Shown here: positions 12,199 to 27,100 of the stretch, piece after piece
Numbering within the stretch: position 1 is the first letter of the stretch
How the letters are laid out: every line of letters starts with the position of its first letter
Source: Liolophura sinensis
Lineage: Eukaryota; Mollusca; Polyplacophora; Chitonida; Chitonidae
Direction of reading: 5' to 3'
NCBI RefSeq assembly: GCF_032854445.1
Contig: NC_088304.1
Span: 23,793,513 to 23,857,512 of the forward strand
Length of the DNA stretch: 64,000 bases
Notes under the pieces: model-generated
Seen by the model: the letters and a program-made list of their open reading frames with translations, nothing else
What the model was told of the DNA's origin: nothing
The model's database searches: none
Position numbers and translations under genes: made by a program

Positions 12199-15100
12199 CA
12201 TGTTTTGGCCCAGTAACCCGTATTGGAATTCAAATATTCCAGATTTACACTGTTCCACTTCAAGAATAACTGACAGGAAATTGTTCAGATGAGAGGTTCG
12301 TGGACTAAGTAACTTTTATAGCTGGAAAGCAAAAGCCCAGAGTGCCAGCCTTTGTAATGCTGTTATGTTTAACTGTGATGTTCTATTGGCTCAGCTGGGG
12401 CCAATTCTGAAACAGATTAGAGAGCTGTAAATTTCCTAAATATTTGGGCTGATATTTGTAATATTTATATGTAAATTTCAAGCCAACCGTATAGTTAGTG
12501 ACATTGTAATTCCCATCAGAAGTTAAATTTGCATAGTGATTGAATAAACTGTGTTCTACGTTGTTGTCATAAATTGAATGAGTGCAAATATTTTGTTGCA
12601 GTTTAAGATGCAAGAAAAAAAGTTTTTGTTTATAAATGTGCCGGGAATGTAAGAATATACATTCACTTACTCTTCTAATGCTGCAAATATTACTAATATT
12701 GCCATGGCCATGAAATTGGAAATTAAGTTCTGATATGATATTAGAAAAGAATAAAGTACATGTATAGAATTTTGCTGACATCTCCTTGGTAGCTACACTT
12801 CACACAGCCAGGTCAGGCTACCTGTATTAATTAGCGTCACACCTGGGTATTTACGGTAGTGACATAATCCTGTCCCCAGAGCCTCAAGTGACCCCCTAGC
12901 CGCTTTCACCGCCCAAACAGGTACCCCCTTCCCCTGTTTGTTTATTAGATTATTATAATATAACATTAGTGTCAGGGTCTCCTGTAAAGAGACAACGCTC
13001 AAACCTCAAACAGGCCAATCTACCTGTCATTATGTACCTGTGTGAAGGTGACAATAGCCCCCACACCCCTTCCCCCCCTCTGACTACCCTGAGGGACTAA
13101 GTGATCCACCCCAAGAGACACAGGGGAACTGAGCTGTCAGGAAGTCAGGCCTCTTTACTAGAGGAGATAGAGTAATATTTACACTTGTCACCTGGCCTGA
13201 GGCTTGATTACAGGTGAGGCTTGACCATACAGGTAATGGCTTACATTTTACCTGGACAAATCTGGAGGGGCAGCTTGGGATACACCCAGCTATTGTTGTG
13301 GGTTGCAGTGCAAGTTGGGGAAGAAGTATGTGTGTTAAGTTGAAGCTGGTGTCTACTAGCCATGTTCAGATTCTCTGAGGACGTAGGATGTAACGGGGAC
13401 ATATCAAGTCATAACTTTAAAATTTGATTGAAGAAGGGCTTGCTTGACAACAGCTTCCTCCTGTATTTTATGTAGACGTCTTTAGGTTTAATTCATCTGT
13501 TGTGGAAAGAGGTGACTTTTAAGCAATGTACACTCTGCATGCGTCTCTGATGGAATCCTACAAACACGATTTGTCAAATGGATGTGATAGAAAAAGTGAT
13601 GAGTTTGAAGACGAGCTGCTGGCCATATTCTGTACAATTGTGATACATGTATATCACTCTTGATAGAGTTAATTTTGCTGCATCATGCTTGATATAAAAC
13701 AGCGATTTTGTGGGAAAATTTTCACCTGCAACTATTGATGGTCATTATCCGTGTAAGCCGATGAAGTGTCCAGGTAGGTCTCGATTTTCTTTTTAATACC
13801 TGGTAAAATACATATGCATTTCATGTATGGGCAATCAGCTTTACATTTGATGATGTTAGTTATTAATCAGTGTAAATCTTCTAAAGAGTATTCCATTGAT
13901 CTGTATTTACAATGACTGGTTCGTCAAAATCATTAATCAATAATTGATTAGTCAAAGCCATGCAAACATGCCTACACAAGTTATGGAGGAGATATTTTAA
14001 ATGCAGAATATCACGGTCGTGTTTTAAGACAGCCATAGGTAAATATATATTGTATGGAATAAACATCAGTTTAAACTGGCAAGCCATTTTGTGTAACTAA
14101 GTGGACATATTTTGGTGGAGGGACAAATAGAGTGGTATACAAAGACAGTGCCAGAGAAAGTTATTTTTTACACAAGAATTAAATGAAAGGGCACATATAC
14201 CTGCAGTCACGGAGAAATGTTATTATCATATTCTTCATGTTAAAGCAACTTTTTTGTAACTGATAACTGGTTAGAGCAAACATAGACGATACTGCTGTAA
14301 TAACAAATGTGAAGTAGGTATAGCCCTCAAGTCCTGAGATGTCAGTTATGTTTCTGAAAGATTTCTGATTTCTTAAAAATATTTGTCATATAAATAATAA
14401 ACATGGCCCATAGTCTCATACATTTAATTTTTAATTTAATTTAATTCATAGCTCTGTCAGAATACACAATTATCTGTTGAAATTGCCAAAATAGTAATTT
14501 TGGAGACAGGTGGACTTTACAAATAATACTCAGGTGCAGGTGTCCTCATGAGGCCCAGTCTCAGGTAAAACAACAGGTAAGGAATGTCAAAGTCCCGACT
14601 GCTAATAGCTAAGATCCGAGAGCAATCCTCTGTAATTAGAGAACAGGTTTTGCCAGGTAGTGCTTCATTTAGCTACTGACTGAAGACTTTGGTCCCATAG
14701 AGCGTTTGGGATCTAATGTAGTCGGCATGTGTATAAGTGTGGTACAGTCCTTGATCCATGCAGTGCATGTAAATGTTAGTAATCTAGTGGGATTACCTGA
14801 GGAGAGGGCCATGGGATGGAAGCTCTGATAGCACAGGTAGTAAAGCAATATGTTTAGTATGACATAGACATGATCTGGATTAGGAGCAGATATTTTTTCA
14901 ATATTTTATACAAATTAAAGTTCAGTTATTTTCTTAAATTTCTAAATTAATATGTTAACTATGTTTCAGCAGAGGTCTCTAGAGCAGGTCCATGTAAGGA
15001 TATCTGTGTAGATCATCATAAAATTTGGGAATGGCTGCAGATCATTGGCTTTTCAAAAATAATGAATTCACATATAAACATTATGGGATATAAAGCTAAT

Positions 15101-18100
15101 TAGTGTAGACCTCATATTTTTAAATGTCAATATTATTGATAGTTTTGGCCCCCTCAGTATATGCCCCTCAATTTTTTTGTAAAATTATAAATTAATTATA
15201 AATTGCACTTGCCTGTTCTGTCTAACATTGAGCAGTTTGGGATACAAATTGCCATTACCATTTTTTTTTATATTTGTTAATTGCCAAGAGTAATGAGGCT
15301 ATAGTAATACTGAACTTGCATGTGTGTACAGGTAATTGATCTTGTCATTTATTGTTGTTAAGTCTTTAGCTCAGGTGTTGGTTGTGTAGCAGGTGGGGTT
15401 TGGGTGTGATTGTGGGAGGGGGGGGGGGCAGTGAGAGGATGATTAAGGTAAAGTAGTAAGAAGTCCTTGTATAATGCTTGATGATGAGCTTTCTCAGCAG
15501 GAGGTTAATGACTCTACATCTGTTCACACAGAGCCTGTTTAGTGATTTACCTGTCAGAAACTCGTTACATTTACCTGATCACACACAGCGTGTTAAGTGA
15601 TTTACCTGTCAGTCATTTCATGACACTTACCTGTCATTAACTCATTACACTTACCTGTCATTAACTCATTACACTTACCTGCCCTTAACTCATTACACTT
15701 ACCTGATCACTCAGAGCCTGTAAAGTGATTTACCTGTCTGTAACTCATTACACTTACCTGATCACAATGACACTGAGTGAACCTTTCAAATTAGGCCAGA
15801 ATAAACAAGCTGCAGGGGCGCAAATGCATGTGTGTAGGTGTCTCTTTGATTGTAGTTTGACATCCTCATCTCGTCCATCTGCTGGTAGGCCTAGCTTGCA
15901 AATGTTGATTCGCGGTATACTAAATTCTGCTACAGCAGAACGAATATTTGACACGACACTCCTCATGCTTAAAGGTACTGGATAGTCCTGTTTAATCTCT
16001 TCAGAGTTTTCTCAAAAATTCCCATTTATCACAAAATAACGATACTAAAATAATCAACCTCTTACAAAGTGCATGTACTAAAATCATTGTGATTAAAACT
16101 GAGGACTTCCTCTCCGGCTGTACGTGGGAAGGTCTGGCCTACACCTGCAGATTGTTGTGGGTTTCCCCGAGGCTTTGCCAGTTCCCTCCAACCATAATGC
16201 TGGCCGTCATCGTATAAGTAAAATATTCTTGAGTACGGCGTAAAACACCAATCTAATAAATAAATAAATAAATAAATCAGACTGAGGAAAACATGAACTC
16301 TTGGTGGTTGGAGCATAGGCTACCTGAAGCATGAGCTTGTTTGTTATATTATTGAACTGTCACCAAAATTCCCTAACCACCCCTGATGCTCTCCCGCGGC
16401 ACCCAGTCAGTGAGAACCACAATCATGCTGGGATACACTTTTCAAGTCCAAGGGTGAAACTTTAGGTCATTTACTGTAATGCTCGTTAAGGTTGTTTTTT
16501 TTTCTCCTTTCTTTCCTTGTTTTTTTCCATTTACCACCTGTGATGCATTTAGCCTATGACTGTTACTTGATTACCTACATGCCCTACATGAAACCTGTAT
16601 GTGCCATGATTAAAACCTTTGAATGATTAATTGCATCTACATATACCTGTGTTTTGTTCTTCACAGGTTACCCATAGCCTCATTGCACTGGTTATTTTTA
16701 TCATGTAAATCAATGTACATCACACTGGGGTCTGCAATTTCAAGTTTATCTCTCTAATTACTACCATAAATCATTAATTAACATCTTGACATTAATAACC
16801 TTATTGTCAATTAATTATTGATTTATTTTAAGGTGAAAATGTTATAGAAGCAGCACTTGTGATATTTCTGTTACCGTCATCACGTTTTCTATTCAGTGGT
16901 TCATATGTTGATTTAAGGGCATTTGTACTTGTGAGGTTTTGTGCGGTACACACTTGTCACTTGTCGACCAAGTTTCTTTTTATGAAACAGGATATTTTTG
17001 GTCGATAATAGTGAGACTTATGGACGTAAATAAAATCTCAGTGTTAACTTATGGGCTAAAATAAAATCTCAGTGTTAAATTATGGACATAAATAAAATCT
17101 CAATATTATGGACATAAATAAAATCTCAATGTTAACTTATGGACATAAATAAAATCTCGATATTAACTTATGTGCATAAATAAAATCTCAGTGTTAACAG
17201 AATTATGATCAGAAAAAGGCACATCTTGACAAAATATTAGTCAGTAATAAAAATGAGCAGTGCAGTCTTGACAATAATTCAAGCACAACCATTTCATATA
17301 TGACAGTAATACCAAAGGGCAAATTTAACAAATTATGGAAAAGGTCAGACACTAAAAACTTTTAATACAGGCCAAATTTTACTCAACAGTGAAACAGCTA
17401 GTCTTGACCTTTAATTGTACTCAAATATATCTCATGTTAACCCATAAAACAGTTACAGTGCCACAGGAATAGTCGGTTTACCTACTGATTACCATAATTG
17501 ATTATGTTACCTGTATGTCTGGCTAATTACCAGTGTGTCTCTTATGTTCCCAGGTGACCAAGAAGGAGAATGCCGAGCCAGGGGTAACTTGGGTGCTGCT
17601 TACTTCTCTAAGGGCCACTACAAAGAGGCGCTGTCCAATCACCGCTTCCAGCTCGTGCTGGCTATGAAAGTAAAAGATCGGAAAACTGCCGCATCAGCTC
17701 TGAGCAGCCTGGGACACGTGTACACAGCAATTGGTGACTACCCCAACGCCCTTGCAAGTCACAAACAGTGCGTTATTCTCGTCAAGCAGAGCGGCGATAA
17801 ACTCTCCGAGGCACGCGAAATCGGAAATGTTGGTGCCGTGTACCTGGCAATGGGAAACTTTGAAAACGCAGTAGAGTGCCATTCGGAACATTTGAAACAT
17901 GCCAAAAAGCTAAAGAACAATGTAGAGGAGGCGAGAGCCTTGAGCAATCTGGGCAGTGCGTATCATTACAAACGGGACTACGAGAAAGCAATAACCTATC
18001 ACAACGAGGTGTTAAAGATAGCAGAGATGAAAGCAGATAATGTGCTTGAAGCTCGCGCTTACGCAGGCCTCGGCCATGCCGCCAGGTGCAAGCAGGATTT

Positions 18101-21100
18101 TGCTATGGCCAAAAAATTTCATGAATGCCAATTGGACAATGCGTTAAAGACTAAAGACCGAGTTGCGGAAGGTAGGGCGTGTTCGAATCTGGGAATTATT
18201 TTTCACCAGATTGGCGAACATGAAGCTGCCCTAAAGCTGCACCAGGTTCATTTACAGATCGCAGAGGAGGTGGGCGACAAAGCCAGCCAAGGGAGAGCAC
18301 TGGGTAATCTTGGAAATGCCCACAGTGCTCTCGGACAGCACGAAAATGCTGTCAAACTTCACAAACAGGAACTTGCAATCGCGGCTGAGGTCAATGATCG
18401 CCATTCTGAAGGAGCAACGCATGGAAATCTGGCAGTGGCCTTCCAAGCACTAGGCATCACGGAAAAGGCACTTCATCATTACATGCAACATCTGAACATT
18501 TCGCGTGAGCTCAAGGACACGGGGAGCGAAGCACGCGCTTTGTGTAACATTGGTAACTTCCACAGTGCTAAAGGGGATTTCAAAACGGCGATTCCGTATT
18601 ACGAACAGTACCTAGTGTTGTCCCAGGAGCTGCTGGATCTCCCAGGAGAAGCTAAGGCCTGCTTTAATTTAGGTTACGCCCATTTCTCATTGGGTAATTT
18701 TATGGAGGCCGTGCGATACTATGAACAAGATCTGGCGTTGGGCCGAGAAATGAAGGACAAATCCAACATGGCAAGAGCCTATTGTAATTTAGGCTTAGCC
18801 CATAAAGCTTTAGAAAATTTTGAAGACTCCATGGAATGTCAAAAAAAGTTCTTGAGTCTAGCACACGCGATCAAGAATGTTAACGGGAAGTTCCGCGCAT
18901 TGGGAAACATAGGCGATCTAATGATCAAGATGGGGGAAACCTCCGAAGCCATCAAAATGTACACGCAACAGGTTCAGCTGGCTCAGCAGTGTGGCAGTAA
19001 AGACTTGATAGCTACGGCATACGGGGCGCTGGGTGCCGCGCATAGGATGATAGGGGAAAATGAGAAAGCTTTGGAATACCATAAGCAAGAGCTGAGTATT
19101 CGTCAGGACATCGGTGACCTGAAAGGCGAGTGTCGTGCCCAAGGAAGCATGGGAAATGTCCAGATTTCTCTTGGGGACTTTCAGAGCGCTTATCAGTGTT
19201 ATGAGGTACAATTAGAGAAAAGCCGGGAACTTCAGGACGCTTTGCTGGAAGCTCAAGCAAGCGGGAACCTGGGTATTAGCCAGATGAACATGGAACATTT
19301 TGAGGATGCCATCGGCATGTTTGAACAGCAGCTGGCGCTCCTGGAACAGTCCAACGGTCCCAACGTGCTCAGCGACAGGGGCAAGGCTTACGGGAACTTA
19401 GGTGATTGTTATGAAGCACTCTGTGATTTTGAAGAAGCCGTCAAATGCTACGAACGTTACTTGTCTGCCTCCCAGCAGGCAGGAAGCCGTCCCGATCAAG
19501 ACAAGGCTTACAGGGGCCTTGGAAATGGACATCGGGCCATGGGAAACTTACAACAGGCCCTGGTGTGCTTTGAGAAGCGCCTTGTGGTCGCACATGAACT
19601 GGACAATGCTACAGCCAAAGCTTCGGCCTACGGGGAGCTGGGCTGCTTGCACAGCCTTCTGGGTAACTTTGAGCAGGCTGTGTCATGTTTACAGAACCAG
19701 CTGCGGATCGCGAAGGACACAGGAGATAAACTATGTGAAGGTGATGCAGCGTGTGGCCTGGGAGGGGTATACCAGCAGATGGGGGAGTACGATACAGCTC
19801 TTAAGTACCATCAGCTAGACCTACAGATAGCAGAGTCCATGCATAATGCTGCCAGTCAGTGTAAGTATTGCCTTTATATCAAAATACATGTCCGGGGAGG
19901 GTTGTACTAAAGATTTGTAAAATTGGTAAATGGTTCAATAAGAATCAAGCAAAATGAGTCACTTGAGAAATGCTAAACTTTAGGCGAAACACAATCAAGA
20001 TCACTTTCAAAGCAGAATAACACCTGTATGATTACACCAACAGGTGATGATATCTGTGATAATGATTTTCTTGTTGACATTACAGGTCGAGCCTATGGTA
20101 ACCTGGGTCTGTCCCATGAGTCTCTGGGTAACTATGAGCAGGCGATACGCTTCCAGGAGCAACACCTGAGCCTAGCTGCCCAGATGAGCGACCGAGTTGC
20201 CAAAACATTGGCCTTCAGCAGTCTAGGTAAGTCGCCATTTGATAAATGAAGCCACATGAATGTGTATGAAAGTCTGATTTTCAGGTGAGAGACGGCTTTC
20301 CTCTGATGGTGGATGACACTAAACACAGAAAATTGACATGATTGACATATTGATTGCAGGCTACTTAGTTTCTGGACTGACCACTGGGGCCTTTATAGTA
20401 AACTAGTTTAAAACCATTTTTACGCCCAAGAAGAAAGCTGACAAAATTGTCAGACCTTTACATGTACGTGTTTGGACACATCCTAAACTACATATTAAGA
20501 AATAAAAACCAAGCATTTTATGTATCCTTGAATTATTGATTATTTCACTTAATGATAAGTGACAACACTTATCATTAAATCAGTAACGCTCATAACAGAA
20601 CAAGTATATATATCACCCGTACATTTCAGGTCGTGTGCACCATGCCCTAGGGAACTACGTCCAAGCCGTCCAGTACCTCCAGCAGGGGCTTCAGATTGCC
20701 GAGCAGCTGGGGAGGCGGGAAGATGAGGCTAAAATCCGCCACCGTCTGGGCCTGGCACTCTGGGGGAAGGGCGACCTGGAGGATTGTCAGATACAACTGT
20801 ACCGCGCAGCTGAGCTGTTTGAGAACATCCGCCGCGATTCGCAGGTCGGCAGGGACTACAAGCTGTCACTGTTTGACCTGCAGACAGCATCCTACCAGGC
20901 ACTACAGGTGAGCAGGAAGTGATAGACGGAAATACTGGGGGCTTCAGTATGATGATTTCGCTTTATCTGGGCAACCAAAAACTGCCCATGAATGAAACTT
21001 TAAGCACTTGAAAGGGTATGGCAAAGAGTTTATGTTACCGTCGCTAGATGGCTCTAACAGCCTGACATTAAACTGTAACTTTTTGTGTAATTATTGTAAC

Positions 21101-24100
21101 GTGTCTCCATTGTTGTACTGCAAGTGTACTGCTGTGAAATTGGGTACTTTTTGAACCCCCCATAATTTATGTGCGATGTTTATCTTACATTTCTCACTGT
21201 AGGGGCAGATTTTTATCATGTGTCTTGATTTGTCTGTGTGTTTGTCAAAACAATAAAAAAAATTAAATGCATGGAATTGTACATTTTTCGATAAATTTGC
21301 ATTTGCTCACACAACTTTAGGATAATTGACTTTTTTACACGTCGCCTCAAATACCTGCTTTCCTGAAAATGGCAGGTAAATACAAATTTAATTTGAATCT
21401 GAAAGAAAATCAAAACAGATCTGTATTTGCATGTGAACTCTTTAGTTTATCACAACCTGTATATTGTTCCACAGCGAGTTCTGGTATCTCTGGGACGTCA
21501 TGATGAAGCACTCCTGGTGGCTGAACGAGGCTGTACCCGGGCGTTTGTCGACCTGCTCATGGAACGACAGTCAGAGAGCGTGTCGCATTTCGGTACAGCC
21601 CCTGTTGATGCCACGCCTGTTACAGTGGAGCAGCTGGTGGGCGTGGTCAGTCAGCAAAAGTCCATTGTGCTGTGTTTCTCAGTTGCCATGGGTTACTTGT
21701 ACAGCTGGTTAATTACACCATCTGAAGGTGAGATTTCCTGGAAAGTTGTCTCGCTTGAAACATCATTATTCCCTTGTAATTATTATACTTTGGTGAAATT
21801 AAAAAGAAAGAAAAAACGTTTTCATCAATGTAATCTGGGCCTAGTTGTTTAAAACTGTTTAAAGACCTAATACCAGATTTAACTATAATCCGAGTCTTCA
21901 ATTTTTCTTTTTTTTTGTACTTTTCCCACAAAAATATTTTGAGCTGCAGTTATGCTTTGACTTTGGACAACTGCATTCGCTGCTGAGTTTGGCTAAAATT
22001 TTAAATATATTAAAGTATTACTTAATACCGGTATGAGCTAATACACTTTCAAACAACTGGGATCTGATAATTTGATTTATCTGATGATATCTTATGTTCC
22101 ATTGTGTTGTAATGATATGTGTGATAATTCCAAGCTGTTGTCCGTAAACATAGAAAAAACACATAGATATTATTTCTTATCAACCAAGTATACTTTTAAA
22201 AGTGACTACGAAAAGTATAAAATTTATCATTTGACTTTAATAAGATATTTTGAAATTTTATCCGATCTGCTGTTAGCATTTGGTTGAAGTACCCTATTTC
22301 TTTTAATTTTTGGGACATCTGGCTAGCTCTTTTTATCCAATATTCATGTAATTATAACAGGAATACACAGTTTCTCTTTTCTCGTGTTAATCCATCTAAC
22401 AAACAACCGTAAGTGGGAAGGTCTGCCAGCAACCTGCGGATGGTCGTTGGTTTTCCCCAGGCTCTGCTCGGTTTCCTCCCACCATAATGCTGGCCATAGT
22501 CGTATAAGTGAAATATTCTTGAGTAGGGCATAAAACACCAATCAAATAAATAAATAAATCTAATGAACAACATATATATGTATAAATATCTATGTTTTTC
22601 CATAAAATCTGGGAGAGAAATGAATTTCAGCACTGTGTATGTCCTAAAAAGAAGAGGAATAGTCTCATTCCAGTACATTCGTTAAGAGTTACATGCTGGT
22701 AGATTTTGCCAATTGGAATTCTAGCCAAATTGTATCTACATTCTGCCTTATTCCCCCCACTCTCCAGGTATTGTGAAGTTCCATCAGTGCTGTATGGCAG
22801 AGTTAGAGTCCAGCTCCCAGCCTGAGGACTGCCAAAGTCTCAACACCTCCTCCACCTCACTCCTGGACCACTTCATCGGGCACACCCGAGAGTCCCTAGG
22901 GGTAGAGAGTCATCTAAACACTCATCAAGGCCTCAGCAGGTGAGTCAGGTTTTACTTATGATCGATTTGTTTTGCAATCAAACTTGTACTAATAGACCGG
23001 CAAGTTTATTTTTAGCTTGAACAATGATTTTTGATGATTTTTTTGGCAGAATTTAGAAGATTGAAAGCCATCAGCTTTGAAAGTGATAGATGAGCAGGTA
23101 TATTTCAGCATTGGTGGGGGTGGGGTTGGGGGGGGGGGAGATTTTATAGCCCGTCCATAGTCCTATCAAAAAAGGTTAATGAATCAACAGGCATTTTTCT
23201 AGAATGTTGGCTGATTCCTACTGGAGTTGGCTTGAACCTCCTTGCCAATCTCACAGTTTAAGTGCTTATAATTAACATGTTGTAGCCCAGTGTGTCTTCC
23301 AAATGACCAAGTGCTCAAACTTGAATGACATGTAACATGCATACTTCATTTTCCGTAAAAGAACTCCGTCTCTTATCAAATATGTTGTCTGGTCTGTGCT
23401 GTTTCCAGATCCCTGTCAATTGGGAGTCGCGTTGTGATGAGCGAGACTGAAAGCGAGGCTGATGATGTCTGGCAGCAGCAGTTGGAGGAGTTGGGAGAGA
23501 AGCTGAATGCCGAGTCAGACAGGACGGGCTTCCTTCAGATGGTCAACCGTAACCACCTGTACAACAGCAGTAATTACAGCCTCAGTAGCCTCTTCAGCCT
23601 GTCTACCAGTCTCAACGGCTTCACATCGGTTAATTCTGTTCCAAAGACAACCGACAGAAAAGACGGCGCCACGAAAACCCCAGTTACAGCCCTCTATGAC
23701 CTCCTGATCCAGCCGATGATGGAAGCCATGTTGTCCGTGACAGAGATGGTGTCCGGGACACCTGACCTTGTCCTAGTTCTTCAAGGTGATCTCTTTCTTA
23801 TTCCTTTCCCGGTGCTCCGTGGCACGCAGATGCAAGATTTCCTGTTTGAGAAGTTTAACTTGATGGTGGCACCATCGATTACCTCCCTTCATCATGCGGA
23901 GAAGCTCGACAAACATGGCCGCCCTCTGATCGATTCCGCTGGCTCTGTTGTAGTAGGTAATCCCAAACTCCCACCAGCCGTCAGAACTCATTGGCTCTTC
24001 AGGGAGCTGCCAGGGACTGAATACGAAGCAAACATCGTGTCAGAGCTGTTAACGTGTCGACCTCTGATTGGCCAGGATGCCAATAAAGATGCTGTGCTTC

Positions 24101-27100
24101 AGGAGATAGAACAGGTCGAGGTGGTACATTTCGCCACGCACATTTCCTGGCGTCTGTCGGCGGTGGTGCTTACACCGAGCGAAATGACGTCCTCCTCACA
24201 GAGGTACCACCATTCTGTGTTTGACGCTGATGACATGGCTGACAGCCACAGTGACATTAGCTCTATTGGGGGTCCGTCGTTGGCTGACTTCTTACTCACA
24301 GCCGCTGACATCCTCAACCTTCAGTTGCACGCCAAGCTTGTTGTTCTGAGCTCAGGCTACACGGACGAGCGTGCCGGACGGATAAATGCTGATGGTGTTG
24401 TTGGCTTGACTCGGGCTCTTCTCTCCGCCGGAGCTCAGTGCGTCCTCTACTCTCTGTGGCCTGTACCTGACAACGCTGCTAAACTGTTAATGCGGACGCT
24501 ATACACCAATCTCCAGCAAGGTTCTCGTGTGTCCCAGGCCCTCAGCCAGGCCATAAAGGTGGTACAAACCACACGACAGTTCTCCCACCCTTCCAACTGG
24601 GGCGGTTGGGTTTTGGTGGGCAGGAATATCAAGCTGAGCAGCAAGGTAGCTCTCATGGGACACGCTATCTGTGAGCTGCTCCAGTATCCAGGCCAGTGTC
24701 GGGAAGCCATGAGAGTACTGCTTCATCTGGTGAGTCGTCCGTGGCATACTTAATACTAATCTTCCTGCATCTGTCTCAGTGCAAATTCTAGTTTCTTGTC
24801 TTCTGGAGTCTACATATGGTCAGATATTGTACTTCACCTAAAGTTCAGCATTTTTCAAGTGGCACATTCTGCACAACGTGCTTCATTCTGTTTGATTCAT
24901 CCACCTTTTAGGGTAACTTAAGATTTTCTTTTTGTCAAGTTCGATTAATTTCTTATCAGTAAAAGCGGTCTGCCAGCGACCTGCAGATAGTCATGGGTTT
25001 CCCCCGGGCTCTGCCCAGCTTTCTCTTTTTTCGTATAATGCTGGCCGCCATCATATAGGTGAAATATTCTTGAGTACGACGTAAAACACCAATCAAATAA
25101 ATAAGTAAATATCAGAAAAGCGTAAAAAACTGAAGTGTGGGTTGAATACGATTGAACAAAAATCTAGTTTATTTGGCATAATGACAGCCTGTCAAATAAT
25201 TCCCTCTGATGTGCAAATGTACATGTAAAATATATGTAACATCTCATAATAATATACTTGAGTAAACACCCACTTAAAACCTAAATTTACACACAACATG
25301 CGAAAAGGTTGATGTCAGTTACATTAATTGTCTATTGCTGGATCATTTATAGGCACACATCAAAATTCAATCAAATAAATAAATAAATAAAAACAAATAC
25401 ACGTTTTCAGATCGAGAAGTCTCTACAGCGAATTCATCAGGGAATAAAGACATCCATGTACACAACCTACCAGAGCATTGAAAACAAGGTGGGCAGGATG
25501 AACGGCTGGAAAGACCTGCTACAGGCCGTGGGATTCCGCTTCGACACTGCTAAAAATGGAATCCCGTCTGCAGTGTTCTTCCCGCACACAGACCCAGGTG
25601 ACAGGCTGACACAGGCAAGCGCTAGTCTACAGGCATTGCTAGGTAAGTACATGTAACACAGTCATCTCCTGGTAGAAAGTAGGTTATGAGTTTGGACCAA
25701 TTTTGAGAGTTCTGATGATGGTGTTTTTCAGTTTTTTTGGAACGTAGGATGATCATGCTGCTGGAAAATATATCTTGCAGCACCAAAAACTGAAAAATAT
25801 TTATTATTATTATATATATAATATTTATTTATATACATATAAACCTTTATTTGCCTCTAAAATGGACTATTTCGGCTGATTTTTTTTTAGAACAATTGCA
25901 GTAAATGAAGCTAAACCTGTATTTTGTATTGGTACATGTATATCAGATATAGTTTCTTCTTTAAACATTTGATTGGTTGTTATTTCAGGTTTGCCAGCCA
26001 ATGGCCTACAGGCACTGTCAAAGTTCCTGTCTAACTATGAAGCAGGAGAGGCTCTCATGACACTGGTGAGATGTTTGTATGCTTATGTGTAATATGTACA
26101 GCTTGAGAATGTGGAAAAGAGTGTGACATATTAGACAAGATCTGTTTAAATAGCATTAATTTAACCATTGCACTGCTGTTTCTTGTTTCTACCAATAAAG
26201 AAACCCTCTGTTGTAGCTGGCGGGCTTCCGTGGCCTAGTGGTTACTGTAATTCTTCAACCTTTCACATGATTGTAAGGTGTTTATTCAAGCAACTGCTGA
26301 GGACAATATCCTGTGTAGGCTGATAAAATTATAGATTTTGTGAAGCCCTGAAATTGGCTAACCCAACCAATGTAGTTTTGTCTTTACAATCAAATTAAAA
26401 CCCTCCGGCTGTGCATGGCAAGGTCTCTCTGCAACCTACAGATGGTCATGGGTTTCCCCCAGGCTCTGCCCGGTTTCCTCCCACAGTAATGCTGACCGCA
26501 ATGTTAAATATTCCAATCAAATAAATGAATAAATAAAATGAATCATACCTGAGAAACTAGGTTTGTGCGTCATCTGAACTCCCGAACAAAAAAATCACGT
26601 TCTACTGTGTTAATCCCTGTATTTGTATCTTCCCCTTCAGATTCGTGATGTCCTGGGAAAACTCAGCCCTAAGGAACTGTCTGTGGAGGTTCCCATCAAT
26701 GTCAAGCTGTGGCAGGTCGAAGGCGTCCACGAGTTTCTGGCCTCTCTAGGTAAGTTGGGGCACTCAAGCTTTGGCCTCCTCTCCTGTGATAGAGATAGAG
26801 AACATATATAGTGAAATGTTTATGGACAGTTCTTACTATCTGTTAACTAATTGGGAGGCGGCATATTTTTTAATCTCGGCCATTGTTACATCAAAAATCG
26901 ATTGTAGCATAACATCTACACCATTACAGTGTATTAATTACTGTCATGAAGTGGGTCTGTCTTTGATGTGACGTCATGATGGGCTGGGAAAGGAACATTT
27001 TCCTCAGTAAAATGACATCAGGGTCCTGCTGTCGGGCGTTTGACACTCAGATGAAGGCAGTAGTTCAAGTACTGCTAACCTGCATGAATGTCCAAGTGCT

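Larger units (their letters stand above)
9007..17553 (+). other. large TTC28 intron (8.5 kb)
   Basis: No coding exon was found. The intron contains a SINE (9143-9420), a SINE fragment (10410-10505), a 93 bp higher-order array (11385-11830), a TA microsatellite (12138-12197), a 24 bp array (15540-15775), a SINE (16095-16276) and a ~31 bp array (17010-17200). The stretches 9430-10400, 10510-11380 and 12200-15530 show nothing beyond AT-rich sequence and a G-run at about 15418. Confidence 0.7.
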
